From: Dyella_B sp035503745 | GTDB lineage: Bacteria; Pseudomonadota; Gammaproteobacteria; Xanthomonadales; Rhodanobacteraceae | Assembly (NCBI RefSeq): GCF_035503745.1 | Contig: NZ_DATJTC010000011.1 | Location: 186,001-250,000 of the forward strand | Direction of reading: 5' to 3' | Length of the DNA: 64,000 nucleotides | Shown here: positions 52,833 to 61,814 of the stretch, one piece after another | Numbering within the stretch: position 1 is the stretch's first letter | How the letters are laid out: the number at the start of each line of letters is the position of its first letter | The notes under the pieces: generated by a model | The model's input: the letters and a program-made list of their open reading frames with translations, nothing else | What the model was told of the DNA's origin: nothing | Databases searched by the model: none | Program-made: the position numbers and the translations under genes

Positions 52833-53297
52833 TCAGCCCTGTTGTTTGGAAAGGCTGAACAGGAATTTCCAGACCAGCGTGTACGACACGAGGTAATTCC
52901 AGAGCGAACCGGCGACGATGCCGCACAGCGCGGCGATCATGGGCATGCCATGCGTGGCATATATTCTTGTGGAAATGGAGAGGCTTATCGCCATGCCCAC
53001 GGCGGTGATGCCCACGTAGCAGACATAACCAAGGTAGACATGCCTGCCGACCAGTGCACTGTCGGCGAATGTGGAGTTGTTGTTGAGGACGTAGTTGAAC
53101 GTCGCCGCGAACACCATCGCCATGAGGTTGGCGTAGGTGAATGCATGGATGATCGTCGACATCGACAGCTTCAGTACGGTCAGGTGCACGAGCACGCCCA
53201 ATGCGCCGACAACAAGGAAGGAAATCAGCGATTCAGGCAGCAGGTTGAAAGTAAGCTTCCGGCCGAGTTGGGTCAGCCAGGCGATGGTCTTGATCAT
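52833..53297 (-). CDS. GtrA-family flippase
   Basis: 154 residues from ATG 53297 with four membrane helices, the normal GtrA layout: LISFLVVGALGVLVHLTVLK, FTYANLMAMVFAATFNYVLN, then two more, and the conserved C-terminal WNYLVSYTLVWKF. GtrA proteins are thought to flip undecaprenyl-phosphate sugars. It precedes the DPM1-like gene by 50 bases on the same strand. A longer frame upstream lacks a good start context. Confidence 0.88.
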   Translation of the reverse strand: MIKTIAWLTQLGRKLTFNLLPESLISFLVVGALGVLVHLTVLKLSMSTIIHAFTYANLMAMVFAATFNYVLNNNSTFADSALVGRHVYLGYVCYVGITAVGMAISLSISTRIYATHGMPMIAALCGIVAGSLWNYLVSYTLVWKFLFSLSKQQG

Positions 53298-53671
53298 GTG
53301 CGCATCTCGAGCGAAAAAGGACGCTCTATGTGGTAAGTCCTTTTTTACGCTGCGCGCCGCGTTTCTCATGCACGGTGCGGTCCTTAGGATCAATAGCTTA
53401 CAAGCTCGCCGCGGCCGTGGGGCCGGTGTTTCCAGAAACTTTTCACAAATTCACCATGCGGCAGCAACAGTGCGCGTTCCTGCGGCCCAGGGTGTGCTGA
53501 TCCGACAAGCGGCCGGCCCGGATCGGCCGTGGCGGCGAGGTCGCGCGTGAACTGACGCAGACCTGACGGGCCATCGCGTCAGGCGTCCAGCGGCAGGCTT
53601 TCCGTATCGCATAAAAAAAGCGCGGTACGGGAGTGTCCCGCACCGCGCCCTGGAGGCCGTTTTTCCGCCGC
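53298..53671. other. Intergenic region between gtrA-like gene and etfA
   Basis: 374 bases with no supportable gene. It holds the promoter side of the gtrA-like gene on the left and the etfA terminator on the right; this is the right boundary of the LPS locus. Confidence 0.6.
53613..53648 (-). terminator. Rho-independent terminator of etfBA
   Basis: Read on the minus strand, a 13-base-arm hairpin with one mismatch and a three-base loop is followed by seven T residues. It begins 24 bases after the etfA stop. Strong intrinsic terminator. Confidence 0.9.
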
Positions 53672-54616
53672 TCAGCCGAGGGCTTGTTCCAGCTCCGGAA
53701 TCAGCTTGAACAGATCCCCCACCAGGCCGATGTCCGCGATTTCGAAGATCGGCGCCTCGCCGTCCTTGTTGATGGCCACGATGGTGCCCGCGTCCTTGAT
53801 GCCGGTCAGGTGCTGGATGGCGCCCGAGATGCCGATGGCCATGTACAGTTCCGGCGCGATGATCTTGCCGGTCTGGCCTACCTGCAGTTCGTTCGGCACG
53901 TAGCCGGCGTCTACCGCCGCGCGCGAGGCGCCGACGGCCGCGCCGATCTTGTCGGCAAACTTGTAGATGATCTCGAAGTTTTCCTTCGAGCCCACGCCGC
54001 GCCCGCCGGATACGACCTTGCTGGCGCTTTGCAGGTCGGGGCGATCGCTCTTGCCCTGCTTGAGTTCGACGAAGCGGGTGTGCGAGGGCAGTGCCACGTC
54101 CAGGCCAAGCGCCTCGACGGGCGCGTTGTTGGCGCCGGTGGCGGCGGCAGGCCACGATGCCGTGCGGATGGTGGCGACGATCGTGTGCGCGGCATCGGCT
54201 TCCACCGTGACGATGGCGTTGCCGGCGTAGATCGGGCGCTTGAAGGTGTGGCTGCCTTCCACGCTCATCACGTCGCTGACCTGCGCCACGCCGAGCAGGG
54301 CGGCGACGCGAGGCGCGACGTCCTTGCCGAAGGTGGTGGAAGGGGCGAACACGTGGCTGTAGCCGGCGGCGGCCTTGGCGATCTGCGGCGCCAGCATCGC
54401 GGCCAGCGGATGGGCGTTCTCGGCGCGGGCCACGGTCAGCACGCGGCTCACGCCGTCGATCTTCGCGGCGTCGGCAGCGATGGTGTCCACATGGTCGCCC
54501 AGCACCAGCACATCGATGGCTTCGGGCTTGACTGCGCTTGCTGCGCTGACCGCGCGTGCGGTCGAGGCATTGAGCTTGCCGTCCAGATGTTCGGCGATAA
54601 CCAGGATCTTGCTCAT
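53672..54616 (-). CDS. etfA: Electron transfer flavoprotein alpha subunit
   Basis: 314 residues. It carries the FAD-binding half of ETF: GGRGVGSKENFEIIYKFADK, then QVGQTGKIIAPELYMAIGIS, GAIQHLTGIKDAGTIVAINK and the end ADIGLVGDLFKLIPEL. ETF passes electrons from acyl-CoA and other dehydrogenases to ETF-ubiquinone oxidoreductase, encoded 5.4 kb upstream on this strand. AAGGAG ribosome site. In Xanthomonas this gene marks one end of the LPS locus. Confidence 0.97.
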   Translation of the reverse strand: MSKILVIAEHLDGKLNASTARAVSAASAVKPEAIDVLVLGDHVDTIAADAAKIDGVSRVLTVARAENAHPLAAMLAPQIAKAAAGYSHVFAPSTTFGKDVAPRVAALLGVAQVSDVMSVEGSHTFKRPIYAGNAIVTVEADAAHTIVATIRTASWPAAATGANNAPVEALGLDVALPSHTRFVELKQGKSDRPDLQSASKVVSGGRGVGSKENFEIIYKFADKIGAAVGASRAAVDAGYVPNELQVGQTGKIIAPELYMAIGISGAIQHLTGIKDAGTIVAINKDGEAPIFEIADIGLVGDLFKLIPELEQALG

Positions 54617-54642
54617 GGGTGTCTCCTTGTCCGGGCGGCTGC

Positions 54643-55389
54643 TTAAAGCAGGCCTTTCTGCTTGAGTGCGGCGACCAGTTCGGCCGCATCCTTCACCATC
54701 ACGCCCTTGCTGCGCTTGGGCGGCGCGGCGTAATGGGTGGTCTTGAGTTGCTGGTGCGCATCCACGCTCAACGACGCCAATTCGATCGTGTCGATCGGTT
54801 TGGACTTGGCTTTCATGATGTCCGGCAGCTTGATGAAGCGTGGTTCGTTAAGGCGCAGGTCGGTGGTGACGACGGCGGGCAGTTCCGCTTCGATCGTTTC
54901 CAGACCGGCGTCGACTTCGCGCGTGACGGTGGCTTTGCCGTCGGCGACATCCAGCTTGCTGGCGAAGGTCGCCTGCGGCCGGTCCCACAATGCGGCAAGC
55001 ATCTGGCCGGTCTGGTTGGCGTCATCGTCGATCGCCTGCTTGCCCAGGATCACCAGGCCCGGCCGTTCTTTCTCGACCAGCTTGTGCAGCACGCGCGCGG
55101 CGGTCAACGGTTCCACGGCATCGGCGGTGACCACGTGGATGGCGCGGTTGGCGCCCATCGCCAGGCCGTTGCGCAGGTGCGCGGTAAGATCGGCCGGGCC
55201 GATGGCCACCACCACGACTTCTTCGGCCACGCCTTTTTCGCGCAGACGCAGTGCTTCTTCCAGCGCGATATCGTCAAAGGGGTTTGCCGAGAGCTTCACG
55301 CCGTCGGTCACCACGCCGGTGCCGTCGGGTTTGACTTGGATGCGGACGTTGTAGTCCACCACGCGCTTGTAGCCGACCAGAATCTTCAT
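54643..55389 (-). CDS. etfB: Electron transfer flavoprotein beta subunit
   Basis: 248 residues with the ETF-beta pattern: KILVGYKRVVDYNVRIQVK, SANPFDDIALEEALRL, the AMP-binding LVILGKQAIDDDANQTGQML and the family signature VVTTDLRLNEPRFIKLPDIM. AAGGAAA ribosome site; etfA follows after 26 bases. Confidence 0.97.
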   Translation of the reverse strand: MKILVGYKRVVDYNVRIQVKPDGTGVVTDGVKLSANPFDDIALEEALRLREKGVAEEVVVVAIGPADLTAHLRNGLAMGANRAIHVVTADAVEPLTAARVLHKLVEKERPGLVILGKQAIDDDANQTGQMLAALWDRPQATFASKLDVADGKATVTREVDAGLETIEAELPAVVTTDLRLNEPRFIKLPDIMKAKSKPIDTIELASLSVDAHQQLKTTHYAAPPKRSKGVMVKDAAELVAALKQKGLL

Positions 55390-55511
55390 CTGCGTTTCCT
55401 TCTACCGGACGCCCTTGGGCGTATGGGGTGTGATGCAAACGCGCATTCTAACCGGATTTGGCTGACCATGCGGGCGCGCATGGTCAGCCGCGGCGGTGCG
55501 CTAGCGCATCG

Positions 55512-58500
55512 CTAAGGGGCGAACCGGGCAATCCGCTCGGCCATGGCAGCCCCGCTCTGTTCCCAGTTCGGCCACGATGTGGCAGGGATGGTATCGCGGG
55601 AAACCGGCGTGGTCAGTGGGCCGCGCAGTGCGGCAGCCAGCTCCGCCGCACCGGGCGCGCTGACATAGCGAGCCGCCCCACCCATCACCTCCCGAAAAAC
55701 CGGCAGGTCACGGGCGATCACCGGCAGGCCACGACGGGCCGCTTCAATCAGGGGAAGTCCGTAACCCTCGCCCCAGGATGCGGCAAGCAGTGCGGTGCTT
55801 TGGCGATAGATGGCGTCGAGTTCGCCGTCGCCGGCATCGTCGATCCAGAACAGGCGCCGGCCGCGCTCGGCATGGGCTTGTACGCGCGTGCGAAACGTTT
55901 CCATCAACCAACCGTAGTGCCCCACGATGACCAGATTGCAGTCGGTGCCGGTATTCCACAGCATCTCGCAGGCTTCAAGCGCCTGGTCGTAGCCTTTGCG
56001 CGGTTCGATCGTTCCCACCATCAGCAGCGTCGGGCGCGTATGCATGGCTTGGGCGAGTGGTTTGCGCAGCACGGAATGGCCGGTTCCCAGCACGGCATCC
56101 ACGCCCAGTGGCGAGTCGCACAGGCGCGGTGGCGCGCCGAACTGGTAGTCCGGCGCCTGGGTGTTCAACCAATGGCGCAGGTCCTCGGCCGTGGCGCGCG
56201 ACACGCAGACGAGCTGATCGGCGATGCCGGCGACGCGGCGCAGCCAATCCTCGAAGCGTCCGCGCGCATACGGATGAAACATGTCCGGCAGCGTGAGCGG
56301 CAGCAGGTCGTGCACAAGGAAGTGCAGGCTTGCGCCACGCCGGTGCCAGTCGCGCAGTTGCGGTTCGGCTTGGGCGATGGTGTCGATGGCCCAGTCGAGC
56401 CCGACGAAGACGTCGCCGTTGGCGATTTCCACGGCGTCTTCCGGCAGTTGGATCTGCGTAACGTCGAGCAGGCTCAGCGCATAGGGGCGCGCATAGCGGT
56501 AGCGGCCGTTGCTGAAACGCACCGGTTCCACGCGCACGCCGGCCGGTGGCGACTTCAGCCAGTGCAGCAAGATGTTGCGCACCACGCGCTGCACGCCGGT
56601 GCGGAGGTCTTTTTCGGCAATGCCGCTGACATCCACCAGCCATCGGCGCACGCCGCCGGGCGGACGGGCCGCGACGATGGTGTTGGCAAGCGCGGCGAGA
56701 TCGTCGTCGCCGGGTTTGCCTTCCATGTTTGCGATGTCGTCGAACAAGCACGCCTCGCGCGCGAGCGGATGCGTTGCGTAGGCGTGCGCGATCTCGCGCC
56801 GGCATGCGGCGGAGGTGCCGTGTGCCGGCAGTACCGTGATCTGCGGCAGCGAGGCCGCGCCGGCCTGGCTGCGCCATGGCTGGGCGGCGCGCTCATCCGT
56901 GCACAGCACGCCAAGGGCGTCCTCCGCCAGGGCGAGCAGGCGTGGGTCGATCGCTTGCGCGCCGGGGCTGCACGCGGCTAGCAAGTCCGCGTAACCGCCT
57001 GTGCGATAGGCGGCTTCGAGCGCACGCTGGTCCGGCATCGCCGGAAGATTTCCGGATGCTTCCTGGACCAACAGCACGCCCGGATGCGTTTGCATGATCG
57101 GCGCGAGTTGCCCTGCCGTGCCCGGGTTGACCAGATACAGCAAGCGCGTGTCGCTTGCATTGAGCGGCGAGGCATCGCCGGGTGCCGGCAGCTGCGCTGG
57201 CGAAACGACGCGCGCATCGAGTTCGGCCAGCCATGCCGGCGTGCCGGTGTCGCCGGCAACTACGCAGGTGATGCGTGCCTGCGTCGAAGCGGCGGCGACG
57301 GTGCGTGCCGCTCCGCGCCTTTGCGCCAGTTCCTGAAGCGCGCCCAGCGCACGCTCGGCAACGCCATCCCAGCTGAACGTTGCCGCGCGTTCCTGGGCAT
57401 AGAGCCGAAGCGCTGCGGCGAAAGCGGGATTGCCCAGCGCCTGGGCCATTCGCTCGACAAGGCTGTCGATGCGGGTGGGATCGAACTGCGCATCGCGGCG
57501 ATCGACCACTTCGGGCAGGCTCGCGGCGTTGCTGGCGATCACTGGCGCGCCGCAGGCCATCGCTTCGAGCGGCGGCAGGCCGAAGCCTTCCAGCAGCGAG
57601 GGGAACACGAACAGCGCGCATTCGGCGTACAGGTGCACCAGATCGTCATCGGGCGCAAAGCCGGTGTAGATGATGCTGTCGGGGGAGAGTGCCGCTTTGC
57701 GCGCTACCGCATCAAGCTGCGCTTTTTCCTCCTGCGAGGGGCGCCCGACGAGCACAAGCTGATGGCGCGCGCGCAGCCCCTCGGGCAGCCTGGCGAATGC
57801 CTCGATCAGCGATGACACGTTCTTGCGTTGTTCGAAGCCTCCGCTGTAAAGCACGAAAGGACGCGTCATGCCGTAGCGCCGGGATAGGTCCTCGCTGGCG
57901 GCGACATCCGCTTGCGGCTTGCGAAAGCCGGCATCCACCGCCGCGCCGATGTTTACCACCCGTTCGGGCGCAAGTCCCAACCGTTCGATGGCGTCCTGGC
58001 GTACCCATTCGGAAATCGCCAGCAGCAAGTCGCAGCGACGCAGCACGTCGATGCTCTGCTCGTACCATTGGCGCACGCGCGGATGCCCGAGGTAGACGTC
58101 CGGGTTGTGCAGCGGAATCAGGTCGTACAGGGTCGCCACGCTGGCCATGCCGGCCGGCGGCGCGTCCGGGGGCAGGGCATCGTCGTTGTAGCCTTCGAGC
58201 AGGCTGCTGAACCATACGGCATCGGCATCGAAGCCTTCGATTGCGTGCCGCATCGTGCGCGCCGCGGCCCGGCGCAGCCAGGGGTTGCCGCCGGGCTGTG
58301 CGCGGATGCCTTCGGGAACATCGAGCACGATGCGGCGGTCTGCGCGGGCATGCCTGCCCAGCGTCGCGATCAGCGCATCGGTCGGTGTATCGAAACGCGC
58401 GTTGAGCAGCAGCCGCACGTCGTGCAACGGTTCGGCGCGCGCGAGGAATGCGCGGCTGAGCGCCAGCGTGTAGCGGCCGATGCCGCGGTGCCGGCTTTGG

Positions 58501-58535
58501 CTCTGCGCGCCTTGAAGATCCAGCAGCAGCTTCAT
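55512..58535 (-). CDS. Second giant double glycosyltransferase (two GT4 domains)
   Basis: 1007 residues, paralogue of the double enzyme at 34.6-38.0 kb. The first module opens KLLLDLQGAQSQSRHRGIGR and has EX7E in LLEGFGLPPLEAMACG. The second opens with RTGVQRVVRNILLHWL, has VGTIEPRKGYDQALEACEML, and EX7E in WGEGYGLPLIEAARRG. Both motifs are intact. The start overlaps the preceding small gene (ATGA). It is transcribed with the GT4 gene and ETF-ubiquinone oxidoreductase upstream, and ends 122 bases before etfB. Confidence 0.9.
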   Translation of the reverse strand: MKLLLDLQGAQSQSRHRGIGRYTLALSRAFLARAEPLHDVRLLLNARFDTPTDALIATLGRHARADRRIVLDVPEGIRAQPGGNPWLRRAAARTMRHAIEGFDADAVWFSSLLEGYNDDALPPDAPPAGMASVATLYDLIPLHNPDVYLGHPRVRQWYEQSIDVLRRCDLLLAISEWVRQDAIERLGLAPERVVNIGAAVDAGFRKPQADVAASEDLSRRYGMTRPFVLYSGGFEQRKNVSSLIEAFARLPEGLRARHQLVLVGRPSQEEKAQLDAVARKAALSPDSIIYTGFAPDDDLVHLYAECALFVFPSLLEGFGLPPLEAMACGAPVIASNAASLPEVVDRRDAQFDPTRIDSLVERMAQALGNPAFAAALRLYAQERAATFSWDGVAERALGALQELAQRRGAARTVAAASTQARITCVVAGDTGTPAWLAELDARVVSPAQLPAPGDASPLNASDTRLLYLVNPGTAGQLAPIMQTHPGVLLVQEASGNLPAMPDQRALEAAYRTGGYADLLAACSPGAQAIDPRLLALAEDALGVLCTDERAAQPWRSQAGAASLPQITVLPAHGTSAACRREIAHAYATHPLAREACLFDDIANMEGKPGDDDLAALANTIVAARPPGGVRRWLVDVSGIAEKDLRTGVQRVVRNILLHWLKSPPAGVRVEPVRFSNGRYRYARPYALSLLDVTQIQLPEDAVEIANGDVFVGLDWAIDTIAQAEPQLRDWHRRGASLHFLVHDLLPLTLPDMFHPYARGRFEDWLRRVAGIADQLVCVSRATAEDLRHWLNTQAPDYQFGAPPRLCDSPLGVDAVLGTGHSVLRKPLAQAMHTRPTLLMVGTIEPRKGYDQALEACEMLWNTGTDCNLVIVGHYGWLMETFRTRVQAHAERGRRLFWIDDAGDGELDAIYRQSTALLAASWGEGYGLPLIEAARRGLPVIARDLPVFREVMGGAARYVSAPGAAELAAALRGPLTTPVSRDTIPATSWPNWEQSGAAMAERIARFAP

Positions 58536-58756
58536 CGACGCTCCATGCGCTGGCGCAGCCGCGAATAGACCATGCGCACCTCTTGCGGCAGATCGGCCGC
58601 GTCCACCCGGCGCCACGCCGGGTCGTCGCGTCGGTCCAGCACCGCGCGCAGGCGCATGTCGAGCATCGGCACGCGATAGATGGCGTTGACGATCTTGCGT
58701 CGCAGCCCGGGATGCCGGGCGAGAAACTGCTTGGCCAGATGAAGCAGGCGTTTCAT
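58532..58756 (-). CDS. Small basic protein between two glycosyltransferases, unknown function
   Basis: 74 residues, not recognised. It is basic and helical (KRLLHLAKQFLARHPGLRRK, then RLRAVLDRRDD and MVYSRLRQRMERR). Four-base overlaps with both neighbours and a plausible composition support it being real. It resembles the basic helical tails found at the ends of locus glycosyltransferases and methyltransferases, so it may be a detached membrane-association module. Confidence 0.65.
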   Translation of the reverse strand: MKRLLHLAKQFLARHPGLRRKIVNAIYRVPMLDMRLRAVLDRRDDPAWRRVDAADLPQEVRMVYSRLRQRMERR

Positions 58757-60060
58757 GGCGTGGGTGGTTCCGGCGATGCGGGCGTGCCGGCGACCGCCAG
58801 CGCCTTGCGCAGCGTGTCGCGCGCAGCCTGCGCGGAGAAGTGCAGTCTTACGTTGTCCAGGCCGTGCTTGGACAGCCGCATCCATAGCGCCGGGTCATGG
58901 TAGACGCGCCAGATGGCGTCGGCGAAGCCCGCCGCCGTTTCGGCGATCAGCGCGTCGTATCCGTCCACCAGGTGCATGCCTTCGGCGGCCATCGGCGTAA
59001 CCACCACCGGCAGTCCATAACTCATGGCCATGTTCACCTTGCCCTTGACGCCCGCGCCGAAGCGCAGCGGCGCAATGGAAACGCGGCAGCGGTTCATCAG
59101 TTCCGAGAGATCCTCGACGCGGCCGTGAATATCCACGCCCGGCCGCGTCAGCGCGTCGCGGGCTTGGGGCGAGATATCGCCGGCCACGTGCAGGCGCAGG
59201 CCGGTATCGCGTTCGTGCAGCAGGGGCAGGATGTCGGCCACGAACCAGCGCATCGCATCTTCATTGGGCGGGTGGCCGAAGCCGCCGACGAACAGCAGGT
59301 CGTGCCGCTCGGCAAAAGGTGCGGCGCGGCCGTGCACGTCGTGGATATTGCTGACCAGCTCGACGCGGCTGCCGGGCAGTTCCTTGCGCAGCAGTTCCAG
59401 CTCCACCGGGCTGACCACGAAACTCACGTCGCTCGCGCGGATCAGGGCAAGCTCCTGCCGTTGCGATGCCGCGGCCTGCCGCTGCATGCGGCGGCTGCCG
59501 GATACTTCCGCCGCGCGCCGCTCGCGCAGAAAGTGCAGGTCGACGGTGTCGAAAATACGGATGGCTTCGGGCGCCAGGCGCTTGCTCGGCGCCAGGTAAG
59601 GCGCCGCTACCGAAAGGCGGCACAGCAGCACCGCGTCGAGCGTGCGGCCGTGCTGGCGCAGCCAGCGCATCGGGCTGCCGTGGTGGGCGTGGACACCGTA
59701 TCCGGCCAGTCGTGCCGTGTCCGCCGCGGTGATGCGGCCGTCGTCGGAAAGCAGATCCACATGCCAGCCGTCCTCATGCAGCAGCCGCAGCATCATGCAC
59801 AGGCGCAGCGAACCGGAATCGCGCGCGGGATTGGGTGCCATCGCGTCGATCACCAGCATGCGCCGGCGGCCGTGGGTGTCGGCGTCGTTCCACCTGGCGT
59901 GTGTCACGGCCGCCGCTGCCGCGTCATCGTCCTGCGGTGCGCGGCGCTGCTCGGCGATGCGCCGCAGCGTGCCTTTCCACCCGCGCAGGGCAAGGCTGCC
60001 CCAGGCGCGGCGGACCAGTTGATGCAGGCGCGCAAGGCGCCAGGTCAGATCCAGGCTCAC
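58753..60060 (-). CDS. GT4 family glycosyltransferase
   Basis: 435 residues. An N-terminal basic extension of about 65 residues precedes the Rossmann start MLVIDAMAPNPARDSGSLRL. The donor-binding half has HDLLFVGGFGHPPNEDAMRW, then RVSIAPLRFGAGVKGKVNMA and GLPVVVTPMAAEGM. At the usual second-glutamate position of this subfamily (KVNEAM) the sequence reads KVNMAM, so catalytic competence should be treated with caution. It starts within the stop of the ETF-ubiquinone oxidoreductase gene (ATGA) and ends within the next small gene. Confidence 0.85.
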   Translation of the reverse strand: MSLDLTWRLARLHQLVRRAWGSLALRGWKGTLRRIAEQRRAPQDDDAAAAAVTHARWNDADTHGRRRMLVIDAMAPNPARDSGSLRLCMMLRLLHEDGWHVDLLSDDGRITAADTARLAGYGVHAHHGSPMRWLRQHGRTLDAVLLCRLSVAAPYLAPSKRLAPEAIRIFDTVDLHFLRERRAAEVSGSRRMQRQAAASQRQELALIRASDVSFVVSPVELELLRKELPGSRVELVSNIHDVHGRAAPFAERHDLLFVGGFGHPPNEDAMRWFVADILPLLHERDTGLRLHVAGDISPQARDALTRPGVDIHGRVEDLSELMNRCRVSIAPLRFGAGVKGKVNMAMSYGLPVVVTPMAAEGMHLVDGYDALIAETAAGFADAIWRVYHDPALWMRLSKHGLDNVRLHFSAQAARDTLRKALAVAGTPASPEPPTP

Positions 60061-61658
60061 AGATTCTGGTAATTGGGGCCCGAGCCACCTTCCGGCGTGA
60101 CCCAGTTGATGATCTGATAGGGATCCTTGATGTCGCAGGTCTTGCAGTGCACGCAGTTGGCGGCGTTGATCTGCAGGCGCTTGCCCGCGTCGTCCTGCAC
60201 GATTTCATAGACATTGGCCGGACAGAAGCGCGTGCACGGGTTGCCGTATTCCTGCGCGCACCTGGTCACGCACACGGACGTGTCCTGCACGTGCAGATGG
60301 ACCGGCTGGTCTTCATCGTGTTCGGTGGCGGCGAAGTAGACGCCGGCGAGGCGGTCGCGCGGCGGCAGTTCGCGCTGCACGTAGTCGCGCTTGGGCTCTT
60401 CCTGCTGGCCCAGCTTGTGCAGCGAGGACCAGTCGGCCTTGTTCTTCAGCGTCCAGGGCGATGCGCCGCCGGTGAAGGTTTCCCATGCGGCATTGAGCAT
60501 GCCCCACCACAAGCCCTTTTTGAAACCGGGCTTGATGTTGCGTACTTTCTTCAGCTCCGCCATCACTTCCGAGCCGCGCAGCTTGGCGTCGAAACCGGCG
60601 GATGCCAGGGCGCTGCCCGCCAGGTGTTCGGCCGCCAGCATGCCGCTGCGGATCGCCTGGTGCGTGCCCTTGATCTTGGGCACGTTGAGCAGGCCTGCGC
60701 TGTCGCCGATCAACAGCGCGCCGGGCATTTCCAGCTTCGGCAGCGATTGGTAGCCGCCGGTGACGATGGCGCGCGCGCCGGCGGAAAGAATGCTGCCGCC
60801 TTCGAGCAGCGACTTGATCATCGGGTGGTTCTTCCACTGCTGGAACGCTTCCCACGGCTGATAGTCCGGGTCGCTGTAATCCAGGCCGCTGACGTAGCCG
60901 AGCGCGATGCGGTCCTTGTCCAGGTGATAAAGAAAGCTTCCGCCGTAGGTGTGGCTGTCGGCCGGCCAGCCGAAGCTGTGCACGATCTTGCCGGGCGTCA
61001 CGCGTCCGGGCGGCACCTGCCACAGCTCCTTGATGCCGATGGAGTAGCCCTGCGGATCGCTGTCCTGGTCCAGCTTGAAGCGCTTGATCAGCTGCTTGCT
61101 GAGGCTGCCGCGCGCGCCTTCGGCGAGCACGGTGACCTTGGCCTTGATGTCGATGCCCTGGGTGTAGCCGGCCTTGTGCGAACCGTCCTTGGCCACGCCC
61201 ATGTCGCCGATACGCACGCCCGCGACCGAGCCGTCGTCGTTATAGATGGTGTCGGCGGCGGCGAAGCCGGGGAATACGTCCACGCCCAGCGCCTCGGCCT
61301 GCGGCGCCAGCCACGCGCAGAGCGCGCCCAGCGACACGATGAAGTTGCCATGGTTCTTCATGCCCGGCGGTACCGGCAGCTTGCGTGCGCCGGTCTTGTT
61401 GAGCAGCCAGAATTCGTCCTCGGCGGCGGGCACGCAGATCGGCGGCGGGTTGTCGCGCCAGCCGGGCAGCAGGGCGTCCAGCGGCTGCGGTTCGATCACC
61501 GCGCCGGACAGGATCTGGGCGCCGATGGTGGAAGCCTTTTCGATCACGCAGACGGTGACATCCGGCTTGAGCTGCTTGAGGCGGATGGCAAATGACAGCC
61601 CGGCCGGCCCCGCGCCCACGACGACAACGTCGTATTCCATCGTTTCGCGTTCGGTCAT
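60057..61658 (-). CDS. Electron transfer flavoprotein-ubiquinone oxidoreductase
   Basis: 533 residues. It takes electrons from ETF and reduces ubiquinone at the inner membrane. The FAD motif is VVVVGAGPAGLSFAIRL near the N-terminus. The C-terminal ferredoxin part carries the 4Fe-4S cysteines (CTRFCPANVYEIV and NCVHCKTCDIKDPYQIINW). Start ATG preceded by GGAGCCCTC. It partners with etfBA but is separated from them by three genes of glycan type, and is coupled to the first of these. Confidence 0.96.
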   Translation of the reverse strand: MTERETMEYDVVVVGAGPAGLSFAIRLKQLKPDVTVCVIEKASTIGAQILSGAVIEPQPLDALLPGWRDNPPPICVPAAEDEFWLLNKTGARKLPVPPGMKNHGNFIVSLGALCAWLAPQAEALGVDVFPGFAAADTIYNDDGSVAGVRIGDMGVAKDGSHKAGYTQGIDIKAKVTVLAEGARGSLSKQLIKRFKLDQDSDPQGYSIGIKELWQVPPGRVTPGKIVHSFGWPADSHTYGGSFLYHLDKDRIALGYVSGLDYSDPDYQPWEAFQQWKNHPMIKSLLEGGSILSAGARAIVTGGYQSLPKLEMPGALLIGDSAGLLNVPKIKGTHQAIRSGMLAAEHLAGSALASAGFDAKLRGSEVMAELKKVRNIKPGFKKGLWWGMLNAAWETFTGGASPWTLKNKADWSSLHKLGQQEEPKRDYVQRELPPRDRLAGVYFAATEHDEDQPVHLHVQDTSVCVTRCAQEYGNPCTRFCPANVYEIVQDDAGKRLQINAANCVHCKTCDIKDPYQIINWVTPEGGSGPNYQNL

Positions 61659-61814
61659 GAGGGCTCCGTCGTGTGGCTATGGGCTGCGGGGCGAGCGCCC
61701 CAAGGTATGTCCGGTTATTCTCCGGGTTCGCCTCGTGCGCGGCAAACCGGCCGGGATCGGCCGCGGGTTTGCCGGGCAACGACCCTATCGTGCTGGATCT
61801 GTGCCGGAGCGCGC

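Noticed and set aside
54619..56981. Long plus-strand frames over etfB and the second double glycosyltransferase
   Set aside because: Antisense shadows of well-supported minus-strand genes; no start context or family match.
59835..61595. 586-codon plus-strand frame opposite the ETF-ubiquinone oxidoreductase
   Set aside because: Shadow of a gene with clear FAD and 4Fe-4S motifs.
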